From NCBI GenBank assembly GCA_023423895.1, contig JAFAER010000243.1, positions 1 to 54,385 of the forward strand: a stretch of 54,385 nt of DNA. The letters run 5' to 3'. A program made the position numbers and the translations under genes. The notes beneath the pieces were generated by a model. It had not been told where the DNA came from and made no database searches. It worked only from the letters and a program-made list of their open reading frames with translations. This document shows, one piece after another, positions 34,424 through 42,300 of this stretch. Every line of letters begins with the position of its first letter. Position 1 is the stretch's first letter. This stretch comes from Pseudomonadota bacterium. Its GTDB lineage: Bacteria; Myxococcota_A; Polyangia; Polyangiales; Polyangiaceae.

Positions 34424-35407
34424 ATGACCCGGCTGGTGGCTGCTGGAGGCGTCGTTCTGCTCTCTGCAGGCTTCTTTGCGGGGTGCGCCGGCGATCCGTC
34501 CGAGGTCGTCGATCACCACGAGCACGGCGACGAGCCTGTCGCGACGGTCCGCGCGGCGCTCTCCGACGCCGATCCCGTGTCCGCGGCGATCGCCGAGAGC
34601 TGCACGACGAGCGTGGTGAAGGGGCTCTCGACGCAGCTCCTCGACGAGATCCAGTGCCTGCGGCCCGGTACGTTTGCTTCGATCGACCGACTGGCCGGCT
34701 TCGAGCTGGGCGAGGCGGTCTTCCCATGGCTGCAGACGCCGGCGCGCGAGGCGCTCGTCGCTGCGCAGAAGCAGCGTGGCACGACGATGGCGATCAACTC
34801 CGCACTCCGAACGCTGCCGCAACAGCTGTTGCTCTATCGCTGGTACCGCGCCGGGCGCTGCGGGATCTCGCTCGCCGCGTCACCCGGGCAGAGCAACCAC
34901 GAGTCGGCGCTCGCGGTCGACATCCAGGACAATTCTGGATGGCGCGAGGCGATGGCGGCGAACGACTTCGTCTGGCTCGGGGCGAGCGATCCAGTGCACT
35001 TCGACTTCGAGGGCGACGGTCGCATCGACATCAACGGTCTGTCGGTGCTCGCCTTTCAGCGGCTGTGGAACCGCAACCACCCCGAGGATACGATCGAAGA
35101 GGACAGCGAGTACGGTCCAGCGACGGAGGACCGGCTCACGAAGGCTCCGGTGGGCGGCTTTCCGAAGGGAGCCGACTGCACGGCGCCGGGCACGAGCGAC
35201 CCTCGGCCAGGCGGTTCTTCGAGCAACAACGACCCGCTCGGACCTTCGGGGTCGCGCGTCGACGGTGAAGGGCAAGGCTGCTCCACGTCTGCCGGATTTC
35301 CGACGACGTCGGGCGCCGCGCCGTTTGCGTTGGTCGTCGCCGCGCTGGTGTTCAGCGCTCGACGCGGTTCCGCAAGAAGTCGGCGACCTCGGCGAAGCGC
35401 CGCGTGA
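34424..35407 (+). CDS. M15 D-Ala-D-Ala carboxypeptidase with PG-binding and MYXO-CTERM-like tail
   Basis: The 327-residue lipoprotein (acceptor Cys21 in FFAGC) has a VanY-type zinc site: H159 and D166 in SNHESALAVD, and H192 in DPVHFDF. A peptidoglycan-binding-like segment follows (LSVLAFQRLWNRNHPE, YGPATEDRL). It ends in a Cys-rich linker (QGCSTS), a hydrophobic helix (PFALVVAALVFS) and an Arg cluster, as in MYXO-CTERM sorting tails, although Cys is not directly next to the helix. It should trim cell-wall peptides. The Arg tail overlaps the convergent haemoglobin gene by 56 bases. Confidence 0.8.
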   Translation: MTRLVAAGGVVLLSAGFFAGCAGDPSEVVDHHEHGDEPVATVRAALSDADPVSAAIAESCTTSVVKGLSTQLLDEIQCLRPGTFASIDRLAGFELGEAVFPWLQTPAREALVAAQKQRGTTMAINSALRTLPQQLLLYRWYRAGRCGISLAASPGQSNHESALAVDIQDNSGWREAMAANDFVWLGASDPVHFDFEGDGRIDINGLSVLAFQRLWNRNHPEDTIEEDSEYGPATEDRLTKAPVGGFPKGADCTAPGTSDPRPGGSSSNNDPLGPSGSRVDGEGQGCSTSAGFPTTSGAAPFALVVAALVFSARRGSARSRRPRRSAA

Positions 35408-35759
35408 GGAAGCCGCGAACGTCGTCGTTGATCGTGGGGTGATCGAGCGCGGCGGTCATGCAGCGCATCCATGCATCGCGAAGGTCGACGCCGATCGGCA
35501 CGTGACCGTGGCGCATGCGCAGGCGCGGGTGGCCGTTCGCGCTCGAATAGCTTCGCGGCCCGCCGAACCACTCGACGAGGAACAGCGCGAAACGCTCGCG
35601 CACCTCCGAGGCGACCTTTCCGCCATCGGTCTTGTGCACGGCGACGAGCTCGGGCTCGTGCGCGTCCATGTGATCGTAGAAGCGATGGGCGAGGGCGACT
35701 GCGGCGTCATGCCCGATGACGTCGAAGGGTGTGCGTTGAGGTCCGAGCGGTTCCGTCAC
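35352..35759 (-). CDS. Group II truncated haemoglobin
   Basis: This 135-residue protein has the trHb2 signature: EWFGGPRSYSSANGHPRLRMRH with proximal H84, followed by PIGVDLRDAWMRCM. The first helices (AAVALAHRFYDHMDAHEPEL) also match. TrHb2 proteins bind oxygen and often handle nitric oxide or peroxide. The ATG at 35759 gives a full-length domain. It is convergent with the M15 peptidase, whose tail overlaps by 56 bases, and divergent from the CoA-transferase. Confidence 0.9.
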   Translation of the reverse strand: MTEPLGPQRTPFDVIGHDAAVALAHRFYDHMDAHEPELVAVHKTDGGKVASEVRERFALFLVEWFGGPRSYSSANGHPRLRMRHGHVPIGVDLRDAWMRCMTAALDHPTINDDVRGFLTRRFAEVADFLRNRVER

Positions 35760-35887
35760 GGTCGCGGAGCATAGCTCGTGAGCGCGATGCGTGCGTCGCC
35801 GCGCCTCGCGGTACGGTCGCGTTTGCCCCTTGGTACGGCGACATTCCCGTGCGGATAGCTTCGGGACGTCCGGTAAGCTCGTGCGCG

Positions 35888-37168
35888 ATGATCGTCTGCA
35901 AGACCCCGGGTGAGGCCGTGAAGCTCGTGAGCAGCGGCCAGCGTGTGTTCGTCCACGGAAGCGCAGCGACGCCGTCGTCGCTCCTCGCTGCGCTGCTCGA
36001 CCGCGCCGGGGAGGTGACCGACGTCGAGCTCGTCGCGATCAGCACGCTCGGTGCGATCGACTGGAATCGGCCGGCCGTTCGCAAGAACATCTTCCTGAAC
36101 TCCCTCTTCGTCTCCGCGAACGTTCGCGAGTGGGTCGACGGGCACGGCGCCGACTACGTGCCGGTCTTCCTCAGCGAGATCCCGGCGATGTTCCGGGAGG
36201 GACGGCTGCCGATCGACGTCGCCATCTTGCAGCTCTCGCCGCCGGACAAGCACGGGTACTGCTCGCTCGGAACGTCGGTCGACGCCGCTCTCGCTGCCGC
36301 CGGCCAGGCGAAGACGGTCATCGCGCAGATCAACCCGCGCATGCCGCGGACGCTCGGCGACAGTCACATCCATGTGTCGCGCATCACGGCAGCCATCCAG
36401 GAACAGCGCGACCTGCCCGAGATCAACTACGGCGCCGACGCTGACGAGGGCACCGAGAGAATCGGTCGCTACGTCGCCGAGCTCGTCGAGGACGGTTCGA
36501 CGCTCCAGATGGGCATCGGTGCGATTCCGGACGCGGTGCTTCGGTTCCTCGGCGACCACAAAGGCCTCGGCGTCCACACCGAGATGTTCAGCGACGGCGT
36601 CGTGCCCCTCGTCGAGAAGGGCGTCATCACGAACGAGCACAAGAAGGTGGAGCGCGGAAAGATCGTGACGACCTTCGTGCTCGGCAGCCGCAAGGTCTAC
36701 GACTTCGTGGACGACAATCCCTTCGTCGCCTTCCGCGACGTCAGCTGGGCGAACGACACGGCCGTCATCCGCAAGAACCCGAAGGTCGTCGCCATCAACA
36801 GCGCGATCCAGATCGACCTCACCGGTCAGGTGTGCGCGGACTCGATCGGCGTGCGCCAGTATTCGGGCATCGGCGGACAGATGGACTTCATGCGTGGCGC
36901 CTCGCTCTCGCCGGGCGGCAAGCCGATCATCGCGATGCCGAGCGTCACGAAGAAGGGCATCTCCAGGATTGTCCCGATGCTGAATCCGGGCGCGGGTGTC
37001 GTGACGACGCGCGGCCACGTGCAGTGGGTCGTCACCGAGCATGGCGTCGCGAACCTTTACGGCAAAGGGCTGCAGGAGCGTGCGAAGCTGCTCATCGGGC
37101 TCGCTGCGCCCGAGCACCGCGAAGCGCTCGAGCGCGCGTACCACGAGCGCTTCTTCTCCAAGGGCTGA
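35888..37168 (+). CDS. Acetyl-CoA hydrolase/4-hydroxybutyrate CoA-transferase family
   Basis: This 426-residue protein is a family I CoA-transferase. It has the covalent-CoA glutamate E232 in HTEMFSDG, the oxyanion region MGIGAIPDAV, QLSPPDKHGYCSLGTSVD, and the C-terminal GIGGQMDFMRGA block. It moves CoA between acetate and 4-hydroxybutyrate or another acid, or hydrolyses acetyl-CoA; the acyl substrate cannot be read from sequence. The ATG at 35888 fits the family start. The next gene (Zn alcohol dehydrogenase) is on the same strand 160 bases away, so they may share a pathway such as 4-hydroxybutyrate metabolism, but that is inference. Confidence 0.9.
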   Translation: MIVCKTPGEAVKLVSSGQRVFVHGSAATPSSLLAALLDRAGEVTDVELVAISTLGAIDWNRPAVRKNIFLNSLFVSANVREWVDGHGADYVPVFLSEIPAMFREGRLPIDVAILQLSPPDKHGYCSLGTSVDAALAAAGQAKTVIAQINPRMPRTLGDSHIHVSRITAAIQEQRDLPEINYGADADEGTERIGRYVAELVEDGSTLQMGIGAIPDAVLRFLGDHKGLGVHTEMFSDGVVPLVEKGVITNEHKKVERGKIVTTFVLGSRKVYDFVDDNPFVAFRDVSWANDTAVIRKNPKVVAINSAIQIDLTGQVCADSIGVRQYSGIGGQMDFMRGASLSPGGKPIIAMPSVTKKGISRIVPMLNPGAGVVTTRGHVQWVVTEHGVANLYGKGLQERAKLLIGLAAPEHREALERAYHERFFSKG

Positions 37169-37328
37169 GGCAACGTCGAGCGCGTCGAGCGCGCCGTCTG
37201 CGACGACACGTGGCGCGGCGATCTCGATGCCCCGCGGCGAGCCCGCAGGGCGCCTCCTCTCTGCACGCCGCTTGCAGCCTCCTCCCGCGCTTCGAGGCTC
37301 TATCTACCCCCAGCGCTCAGGAGGAGTG

Positions 37329-38486
37329 ATGCGCGCAATGGTGTATCGCGGTCCCTATCGGATCCGCGTCGAGGAGAAGCCGATCCCGGCGATCGAGCAC
37401 CCGAACGACGCGATCGTGCGCGTCACGCGTGCAGCGATCTGCGGCTCGGACCTCCATCTCTATCACGGGCTCATGCCGGACACGCGTGTCGGCATGACGT
37501 TCGGGCACGAGTTCGTCGGCGTCGTCGAAGAGGTCGGCGCTTCGGTCCGCAAGCTGCGACCGGGCGACCGCGTGATGATGCCCTTCAACATCTCCTGCGG
37601 CTCGTGCTTCTGGTGCGCACGAGAGCTCTACAGCAACTGCCACAACACCAACGCCAATGCGACGGCGGTTGGCGCGATCTACGGCTATTCGCACACGTGC
37701 GGCGGCTACGACGGCGGGCAGGCCGAATACGTCCGCGTTCCGTTCGCCGACGTGGGGCCGATGAAGATCCCGGACTGGCTTCCGGACGACGATGCGGTGC
37801 TCTTCACCGACGCGCTTCCGACCGGTTACCAGGGCGCAGAGATGGGGGACATCAAGGAAGGCGACGTCGTCGTCGTCTTCGGCGCCGGGCCGGTCGGACT
37901 TTTCGCTGCGAAGTCGGCGTGGCTCATGGGCGCCGGACGCGTCATCGTCGTCGATCACATCGACTATCGACTCGACCTGGCGAAGACCTTCGCCCAGGCC
38001 GAGACCGTCAACTTCACGCAGGTGGACGATCTCGTCCTGCTCCTCAAGAAGACGACGGACTATCTCGGCGCCGACGTGTGCATCGAAGCCGTCGGGGCCG
38101 AAGCGGACGGCAACCTGTTCCAGGTGCTCGCGGCGAACAAGCTGAAGCTGCAAGGCGGATCGCCCGTCGCGCTGAACTGGGCGATCGACAGCGTGCGCAA
38201 GGCCGGCAACGTATCGGTCGTCGGTGCGTTCGGGCCGATCTACAGCGCCGTGAAGTTCGGTGACGCGATGAACAAGGGCCTCACCATCCGCACGAACCAG
38301 TGCAGCGTGAAGCGCCATTGGCCGCGGCTGCTCGAGCACGTGAAGAACGGCCTCTTCAAGCCGAGCGACATCGTCACGCACAAGATCCCGCTCGACGACA
38401 TCGCCGAGGGCTACCACATGTTCGCGAGCAAGCTCGACGGCTGCGTGAAACCGCTCGTCGCACCGACCGCGGCGCTCGCGGCGTAG
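37329..38486 (+). CDS. Zinc-dependent alcohol dehydrogenase (formaldehyde dehydrogenase-like)
   Basis: The 385-residue medium-chain dehydrogenase has catalytic zinc ligands C38 and H60-E61 (GHEFVGVVEE), structural zinc cysteines C90, C93, C96 and C104, and an NAD(P)-binding VFGAGPVGLFAAK. The subgroup with an insert near residue 105-130 (NTNANATAVGAIYGYSHTCG) is often annotated as glutathione-dependent or -independent formaldehyde dehydrogenase. Substrate is uncertain. A near-perfect ribosome-binding site (CAGGAGGAGTG) precedes the ATG. The 204-residue membrane-anchored protein follows after 16 bases and is probably co-transcribed. Confidence 0.9.
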   Translation: MRAMVYRGPYRIRVEEKPIPAIEHPNDAIVRVTRAAICGSDLHLYHGLMPDTRVGMTFGHEFVGVVEEVGASVRKLRPGDRVMMPFNISCGSCFWCARELYSNCHNTNANATAVGAIYGYSHTCGGYDGGQAEYVRVPFADVGPMKIPDWLPDDDAVLFTDALPTGYQGAEMGDIKEGDVVVVFGAGPVGLFAAKSAWLMGAGRVIVVDHIDYRLDLAKTFAQAETVNFTQVDDLVLLLKKTTDYLGADVCIEAVGAEADGNLFQVLAANKLKLQGGSPVALNWAIDSVRKAGNVSVVGAFGPIYSAVKFGDAMNKGLTIRTNQCSVKRHWPRLLEHVKNGLFKPSDIVTHKIPLDDIAEGYHMFASKLDGCVKPLVAPTAALAA

Positions 38487-38502
38487 AGGAAAGGAGGCAG
38501 CC

Positions 38503-39117
38503 GTGGCCTATACAGCGACAAAGCCCAGGATCGCCCCATCGCGCGCCGTGCTCGAGAGCACGATCTCCGGCTGGGGCGTCGATCTCGATCCGAGGAATCG
38601 ACCGGCGGTACCGAAGGAGAACTTCAACCCTGGCGGGACGGGGGCTCACTGGGACTTTCCCGAGCGTCAAATCCCCCGCTACCCGCGCGAGCGCTCCGCC
38701 GAGCACAAGTTCCTCACGCCCGTCTTCGGGACGGTCTGCCCGCCCAAGGGGCTCTCCGGCATCATCCGGCGTTTCGCCTACCAGCTCAGCGAAGCGCGCC
38801 TTGCGCATTGGAACCTCCTCGTGCTCGCGGACCGCATCGACGTCATCGAGAGTCGGATCGCAGCGGCCCTGCGTCTCCGGCCGGACTTCCTCTTCACGGA
38901 GGCGGGCCTCGGGGCGGAGATCAAACATCGCGGCCTTCGCGCGCGCATCGGGCAGCGGCGCGCCGACGTGAAGCATCTGCCGGTCGACGTGCTCATGTTT
39001 GCCGGCACGACGGTCGTCGGGCTCGGAGCGATCGCTCTCCTGGGCATCGGCGCGGTGAAGCTGCTCTCGCGCTCGCGCCCACGGCGGAGGCGCGGGCTCC
39101 GCCAGTTGTTCGGCTGA
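38503..39117 (+). CDS. Conserved ADH-linked protein with C-terminal TM helix
   Basis: This 204-residue protein starts at a GTG with a good ribosome-binding site (GAAAGGAGGCAGCC). The N-terminal part has a distinctive motif run (GWGVDLDPRNRPAVPKE, FNPGGTGAHWDFPERQ and TPVFGTVCPPKGLSGIIRR). The C-terminus has one hydrophobic helix (VDVLMFAGTTVVGLGAIALLG) and an Arg-rich end. I recall similar proteins encoded beside this ADH subgroup in other proteobacteria, but could not check. It is probably co-transcribed with the ADH; a role in anchoring or electron transfer is a guess. Confidence 0.65.
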   Translation: MAYTATKPRIAPSRAVLESTISGWGVDLDPRNRPAVPKENFNPGGTGAHWDFPERQIPRYPRERSAEHKFLTPVFGTVCPPKGLSGIIRRFAYQLSEARLAHWNLLVLADRIDVIESRIAAALRLRPDFLFTEAGLGAEIKHRGLRARIGQRRADVKHLPVDVLMFAGTTVVGLGAIALLGIGAVKLLSRSRPRRRRGLRQLFG

Positions 39118-39476
39118 CGTCCGAGCAGAGACGACGTGACGCGAAGGCGCGGCGGACGGCTCGGCCCGTCGCCGCGCCTCGTGCTTTTCAGACGGTCGGG
39201 ATCATCATCGTGGTGTTGCCGTCGTCCGATCGGATGACGCGAGAAAAAGATCGGCTCCGTGTCAGGTCCGCGCTGGGGGCGTAGTACCCAGGACCAGAGA
39301 GCGACGGCGCGCCAAACGGAGCGCGCAAGCTCTCGCCAGCACCTCGTCGTCGTCTGCCGTCTACCTCACGACGCTGCGACGGCGGGACCAGGCGATCGCC
39401 TCGATCGTCCACGAACGTCGTTCGCGGACGCCGGGGACGGCCACGACCCTCGATCACCGAGAGACCGGAGAAGACC
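39118..39476. other. Intergenic region with no recognisable gene
   Basis: These 359 bases lie between the 204-residue protein and a large lipoprotein. Open frames here are Arg/Asp-rich or shadow-like in all readings. A good ribosome-binding site (CCGGAGAAGACC) sits at the right end for the lipoprotein. I see no clear promoter, hairpin or repeat. Confidence 0.5.
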
Positions 39477-41216
39477 ATGAAGATCTCGCTGAAGACCTCG
39501 CTCGTCACGCTCACGCTGCTCGCCGCCGCCTGCTCGACCGAGATCGCGCAGGACGGAGAAGACCTCGAGACGACGTCGTCGGAGCTCAAGCCGATCGTCG
39601 ACATCGACCCCGTGACGCCGCCCATCGGCACGATCCGACCGCCGGTGAAGCCGCCGGTGAACCCCGTCGTCGAGCGGAAGTCGCCGCGGGTGATGTCGCG
39701 CTCGGCGTCCGGAAGCCAGGTGACGATCGGGCTCGATCGTGCGGTCGCCGCCGACGAGATCACACTGTCGAGCGTCCAGGTGCTGGTCGTCCGGCCGTCC
39801 GGAGCGGGCTTCGTGAAGCAGAACCTCGCGACGGGCGCCTCGCTCTCGTCCGACATGAAGTCCCTCTCGATCAGCTTGAGCCAGCCCGTTCGTGCTGGTG
39901 AGATCTACTTCCCGCGGGCGACGTGGAAGCCGTGCTCCGGGTCCACCTCGGGCTCGAGGTGCTCGCCGCGGCCGGCGCGCTTCGGAGAGGTCCTCGTCAC
40001 GAGCAAGCGGGTCAACCCGCTCCACGGCGCGCTTGCCGACGTCACGGGCGTGCTCACCGACTTCACCGTCGCCGATCCAACCGGGGGTACGGCGCCCGCG
40101 ACCGCGCCTTCCACTCAGCTGCTCTGGAACGCCACGACGCTCTTCACCGCCGCGCCGCCGCAGACGCTGCTGGAGCTCGCCGAAGATCCGTTGCCGAGCC
40201 AGGGGACCTTCCGCGTGAAGAGCTCGACGCCTGCCAGCGAGTCGACCGAGAACGAGCGGCGGACGGAGAGGATCATCGTCAACTTCGACGGCGGCACGAT
40301 CGACTGCGCCAAGACGGGGCGAGGCAAGAACGCCTTCCACCTCCATTCGGTGTCACCCGACGTCTACGACCAGCAGAGCATGTACGAGGACCCGCAGAAT
40401 CCGTTGCCGAACACGGGCGGGTACCGCGGACACGTCCGCTGCGAGGAGGACAACAACCGGCTCGTCTTCACGACGCCCGGCGTGCTCCTCGGCGACAGCT
40501 GGTTCCAGATCGACCTCAACGTCTGGTCGAAGGAAGGCAACTTCATGGGCAACAAGGTCCTGGAGTTCAAGACCAAGCGGCCGGGGCTCAAGGTCGCCGC
40601 CACGCGCGTCGAGAACCACTACGGTGGCGACAACACCTGCGACAACGACATCTTCGGCACGAACTACTGCGATGTCTACGTCACGTCCGCGATCGCAACC
40701 GCTGGCGGCGGCCAGCCGAGCCGGATCCCGGAGCAGGGTGACTTCGGCGGCATGACGTACTTCCCGTCGGACCCGAACGGCGGCAAGCGCGATCTCTTCC
40801 CGGAGCGCGTCCTCTACGCGAACGCGAACCCGATCGACGAGGTCGTCGACGTGCAGATGTGGGCGATCGATGCCGACGACGACTCGACGTGGAAGAAGGT
40901 CTTCGAGACCGCCGGCAAGGTCGCCGGAGCGATGGCGACCGCGCTCACGCCCATCCAGCCGGAATACGGCGCGATCGCCGAGGGGGCCTCGGCAGGGTTC
41001 CTCGGGCTCGCGGAGATCATCCCGACGAACGAGGACGACTTCCTCGGCTCCGGGCGCTTCATCTTCACGCAGAGCATGCAGCGCTGGGGGACGCAGGCGA
41101 CGACGCCGATCATCCTCGACCTGTCGAAGAATTCGCCCGACCGCGGGCCGGTGAGGGTGTTCCTCCGGACCGAGGAGCTGCCGCTGTCCTGGAGGCTCCC
41201 GGCGCCGATCCTCTGA
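39477..41216 (+). CDS. Large lipoprotein with Ig-like N-terminal domain
   Basis: This 579-residue protein has a lipoprotein signal (MKISLKTSLVTLTLLAAAC). Residues about 65-150 have the strand pattern of a bacterial Ig-like (Big_5-like) domain. The middle part (residues about 260-370) is a beta-rich module with acidic residues, and the C-terminal part (AEGASAGFLGLAEIIPTNED) is alpha/beta. I recognise no enzymatic motif. Position between unrelated genes gives no context. It ends 16 bases before a strong hairpin that likely terminates it and the convergent hydrolase. Confidence 0.65.
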   Translation: MKISLKTSLVTLTLLAAACSTEIAQDGEDLETTSSELKPIVDIDPVTPPIGTIRPPVKPPVNPVVERKSPRVMSRSASGSQVTIGLDRAVAADEITLSSVQVLVVRPSGAGFVKQNLATGASLSSDMKSLSISLSQPVRAGEIYFPRATWKPCSGSTSGSRCSPRPARFGEVLVTSKRVNPLHGALADVTGVLTDFTVADPTGGTAPATAPSTQLLWNATTLFTAAPPQTLLELAEDPLPSQGTFRVKSSTPASESTENERRTERIIVNFDGGTIDCAKTGRGKNAFHLHSVSPDVYDQQSMYEDPQNPLPNTGGYRGHVRCEEDNNRLVFTTPGVLLGDSWFQIDLNVWSKEGNFMGNKVLEFKTKRPGLKVAATRVENHYGGDNTCDNDIFGTNYCDVYVTSAIATAGGGQPSRIPEQGDFGGMTYFPSDPNGGKRDLFPERVLYANANPIDEVVDVQMWAIDADDDSTWKKVFETAGKVAGAMATALTPIQPEYGAIAEGASAGFLGLAEIIPTNEDDFLGSGRFIFTQSMQRWGTQATTPIILDLSKNSPDRGPVRVFLRTEELPLSWRLPAPIL

Positions 41217-41231
41217 GCTCGATGCATGAAA

Positions 41232-41273
41232 CACGAACGCCGCGCTGCTCCTTTCGAGCAGTGCGGCGTCGTG
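41232..41273. terminator. Bidirectional hairpin between convergent genes
   Basis: CGCCGCGCTGCTC and GAGCAGTGCGGCG form a 13-bp stem (one G-T) around a 5-base loop, extended by CACGA/TCGTG with one bulged A. It lies 15 bases past the lipoprotein stop and 20 bases past the hydrolase stop. The symmetry suits termination from both sides. Confidence 0.7.
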
Positions 41274-41292
41274 CGTTGTTCCCCAGATGGCA

Positions 41293-42096
41293 TCAGCGCA
41301 TCGCGAAGCGCGCCTTGTTCTTGTTGCGGAGGAAGGCGAGGGCGGAGTTGAAGTGGACCGCGTCGACGCCATGGCCGACCGGCTGCTCGTTCGACGCGCT
41401 CGGGATGCCCGCGGCGCGGAGCGAGCTCACGAACGCGCGCGAGTGAGCGGCCGTCGTCTCGTCGTTCCCGCAGATGCCGACGAACACGGGGGAGAAGCGC
41501 TCGATCGGCGAGGGTCGCGCCGGCATCGGTTGACCGCCCGCGAACATCGCGTACCCGTCGACGTCCAGCCGGCCGCGCATCGCGAGTGAGCTCGCGAAGT
41601 ACGCGCCGCTCGAGAAGCCCATCACGAAGACGTCGTCGAACGCGCGGCCGTCGCGCTTCTCGACGAGGCGCTTGGCGGCCATCCAGCCGTCGATGAGCTC
41701 CTGCTCGACGGCCTCCTGAGCCTTCAGCGAGCCCGGCCAGACGTAGCCGGCCTCGGTGAGCGGCGACTGCGGGAAGAGGATCTCGATGTTCGTTGCTTTC
41801 GCCACGCGCAGCATCATGCGCTCGTGGTTCTGCGACCAGTTCGTGTTCTTCGCGATCGCGCCGTGGAGGAAGATGACGAGCGTGCGACGCGACGCGTTCT
41901 TGCTGTTGCCGTCGAGGTAGCAGACGTTGCCCGGAAGCGTCTCGACCTCGGGCGCACACCACGCGCTCGGACCAGCCTCCTTCGCGCCCTTCGCGCCCTT
42001 CGGCTTGGCCTCGCTGCGTGCAGGTGCGAGAGCGAGGACCGAGAGGATGCTGGCGGCGACGAACAGGCGAGTGGTCCAGGTGCTTCGCTTCGACAT
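41293..42096 (-). CDS. Secreted alpha/beta hydrolase (esterase/PHB-depolymerase-like)
   Basis: This 267-residue protein has a signal peptide (LFVAASILSVLALAPARSEA), an oxyanion HGA (IFLHGA), the nucleophile elbow GFSSG (S162) and the catalytic His in GHGVDAVHF. The size and the N-terminal Cys pair fit the esterase/dienelactone or PHB-depolymerase group rather than lipases. No lid domain is visible. It should act outside the cytoplasm on a short ester. A terminator-like hairpin lies upstream, between it and the Ser/Thr kinase gene. Confidence 0.8.
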   Translation of the reverse strand: MSKRSTWTTRLFVAASILSVLALAPARSEAKPKGAKGAKEAGPSAWCAPEVETLPGNVCYLDGNSKNASRRTLVIFLHGAIAKNTNWSQNHERMMLRVAKATNIEILFPQSPLTEAGYVWPGSLKAQEAVEQELIDGWMAAKRLVEKRDGRAFDDVFVMGFSSGAYFASSLAMRGRLDVDGYAMFAGGQPMPARPSPIERFSPVFVGICGNDETTAAHSRAFVSSLRAAGIPSASNEQPVGHGVDAVHFNSALAFLRNKNKARFAMR

Positions 42097-42197
42097 GGCC
42101 CCGGGCTCTTGGCAGGATGGGTGCCACTGGGAGCCTCAATTATCTCGATGACTTCGGCGACGGGCGGCAGGGCGCCCGGCGGATTCGAGTCCTCCTC

Positions 42198-42217
42198 GCG
42201 AGGACGCGGGTCCTCGC
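42198..42217 (-). terminator. Perfect 8-bp hairpin between kinase and hydrolase genes
   Basis: GCGAGGAC and GTCCTCGC form a perfect 8-bp stem with a GCGG tetraloop, 83 bases past the kinase stop at 42301. A second overlapping pairing (GTCCTC/GAGGAC at 42189-42205) competes with it. It has no U-tract. Confidence 0.5.
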
Positions 42218-42300
42218 TCGCGTGACGCGGGGCACGGGACACACGTGGGCGGCACGGCGAGGGCGTGCGAGCGACGCGGCGCCTTCACGCAAGCGCGAGC

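Noticed and set aside
39188..39856. Minus-strand frame over the intergenic region and start of the large lipoprotein
   Set aside because: It runs antisense to a clear lipoprotein signal peptide and ribosome-binding site and has no coding character of its own.
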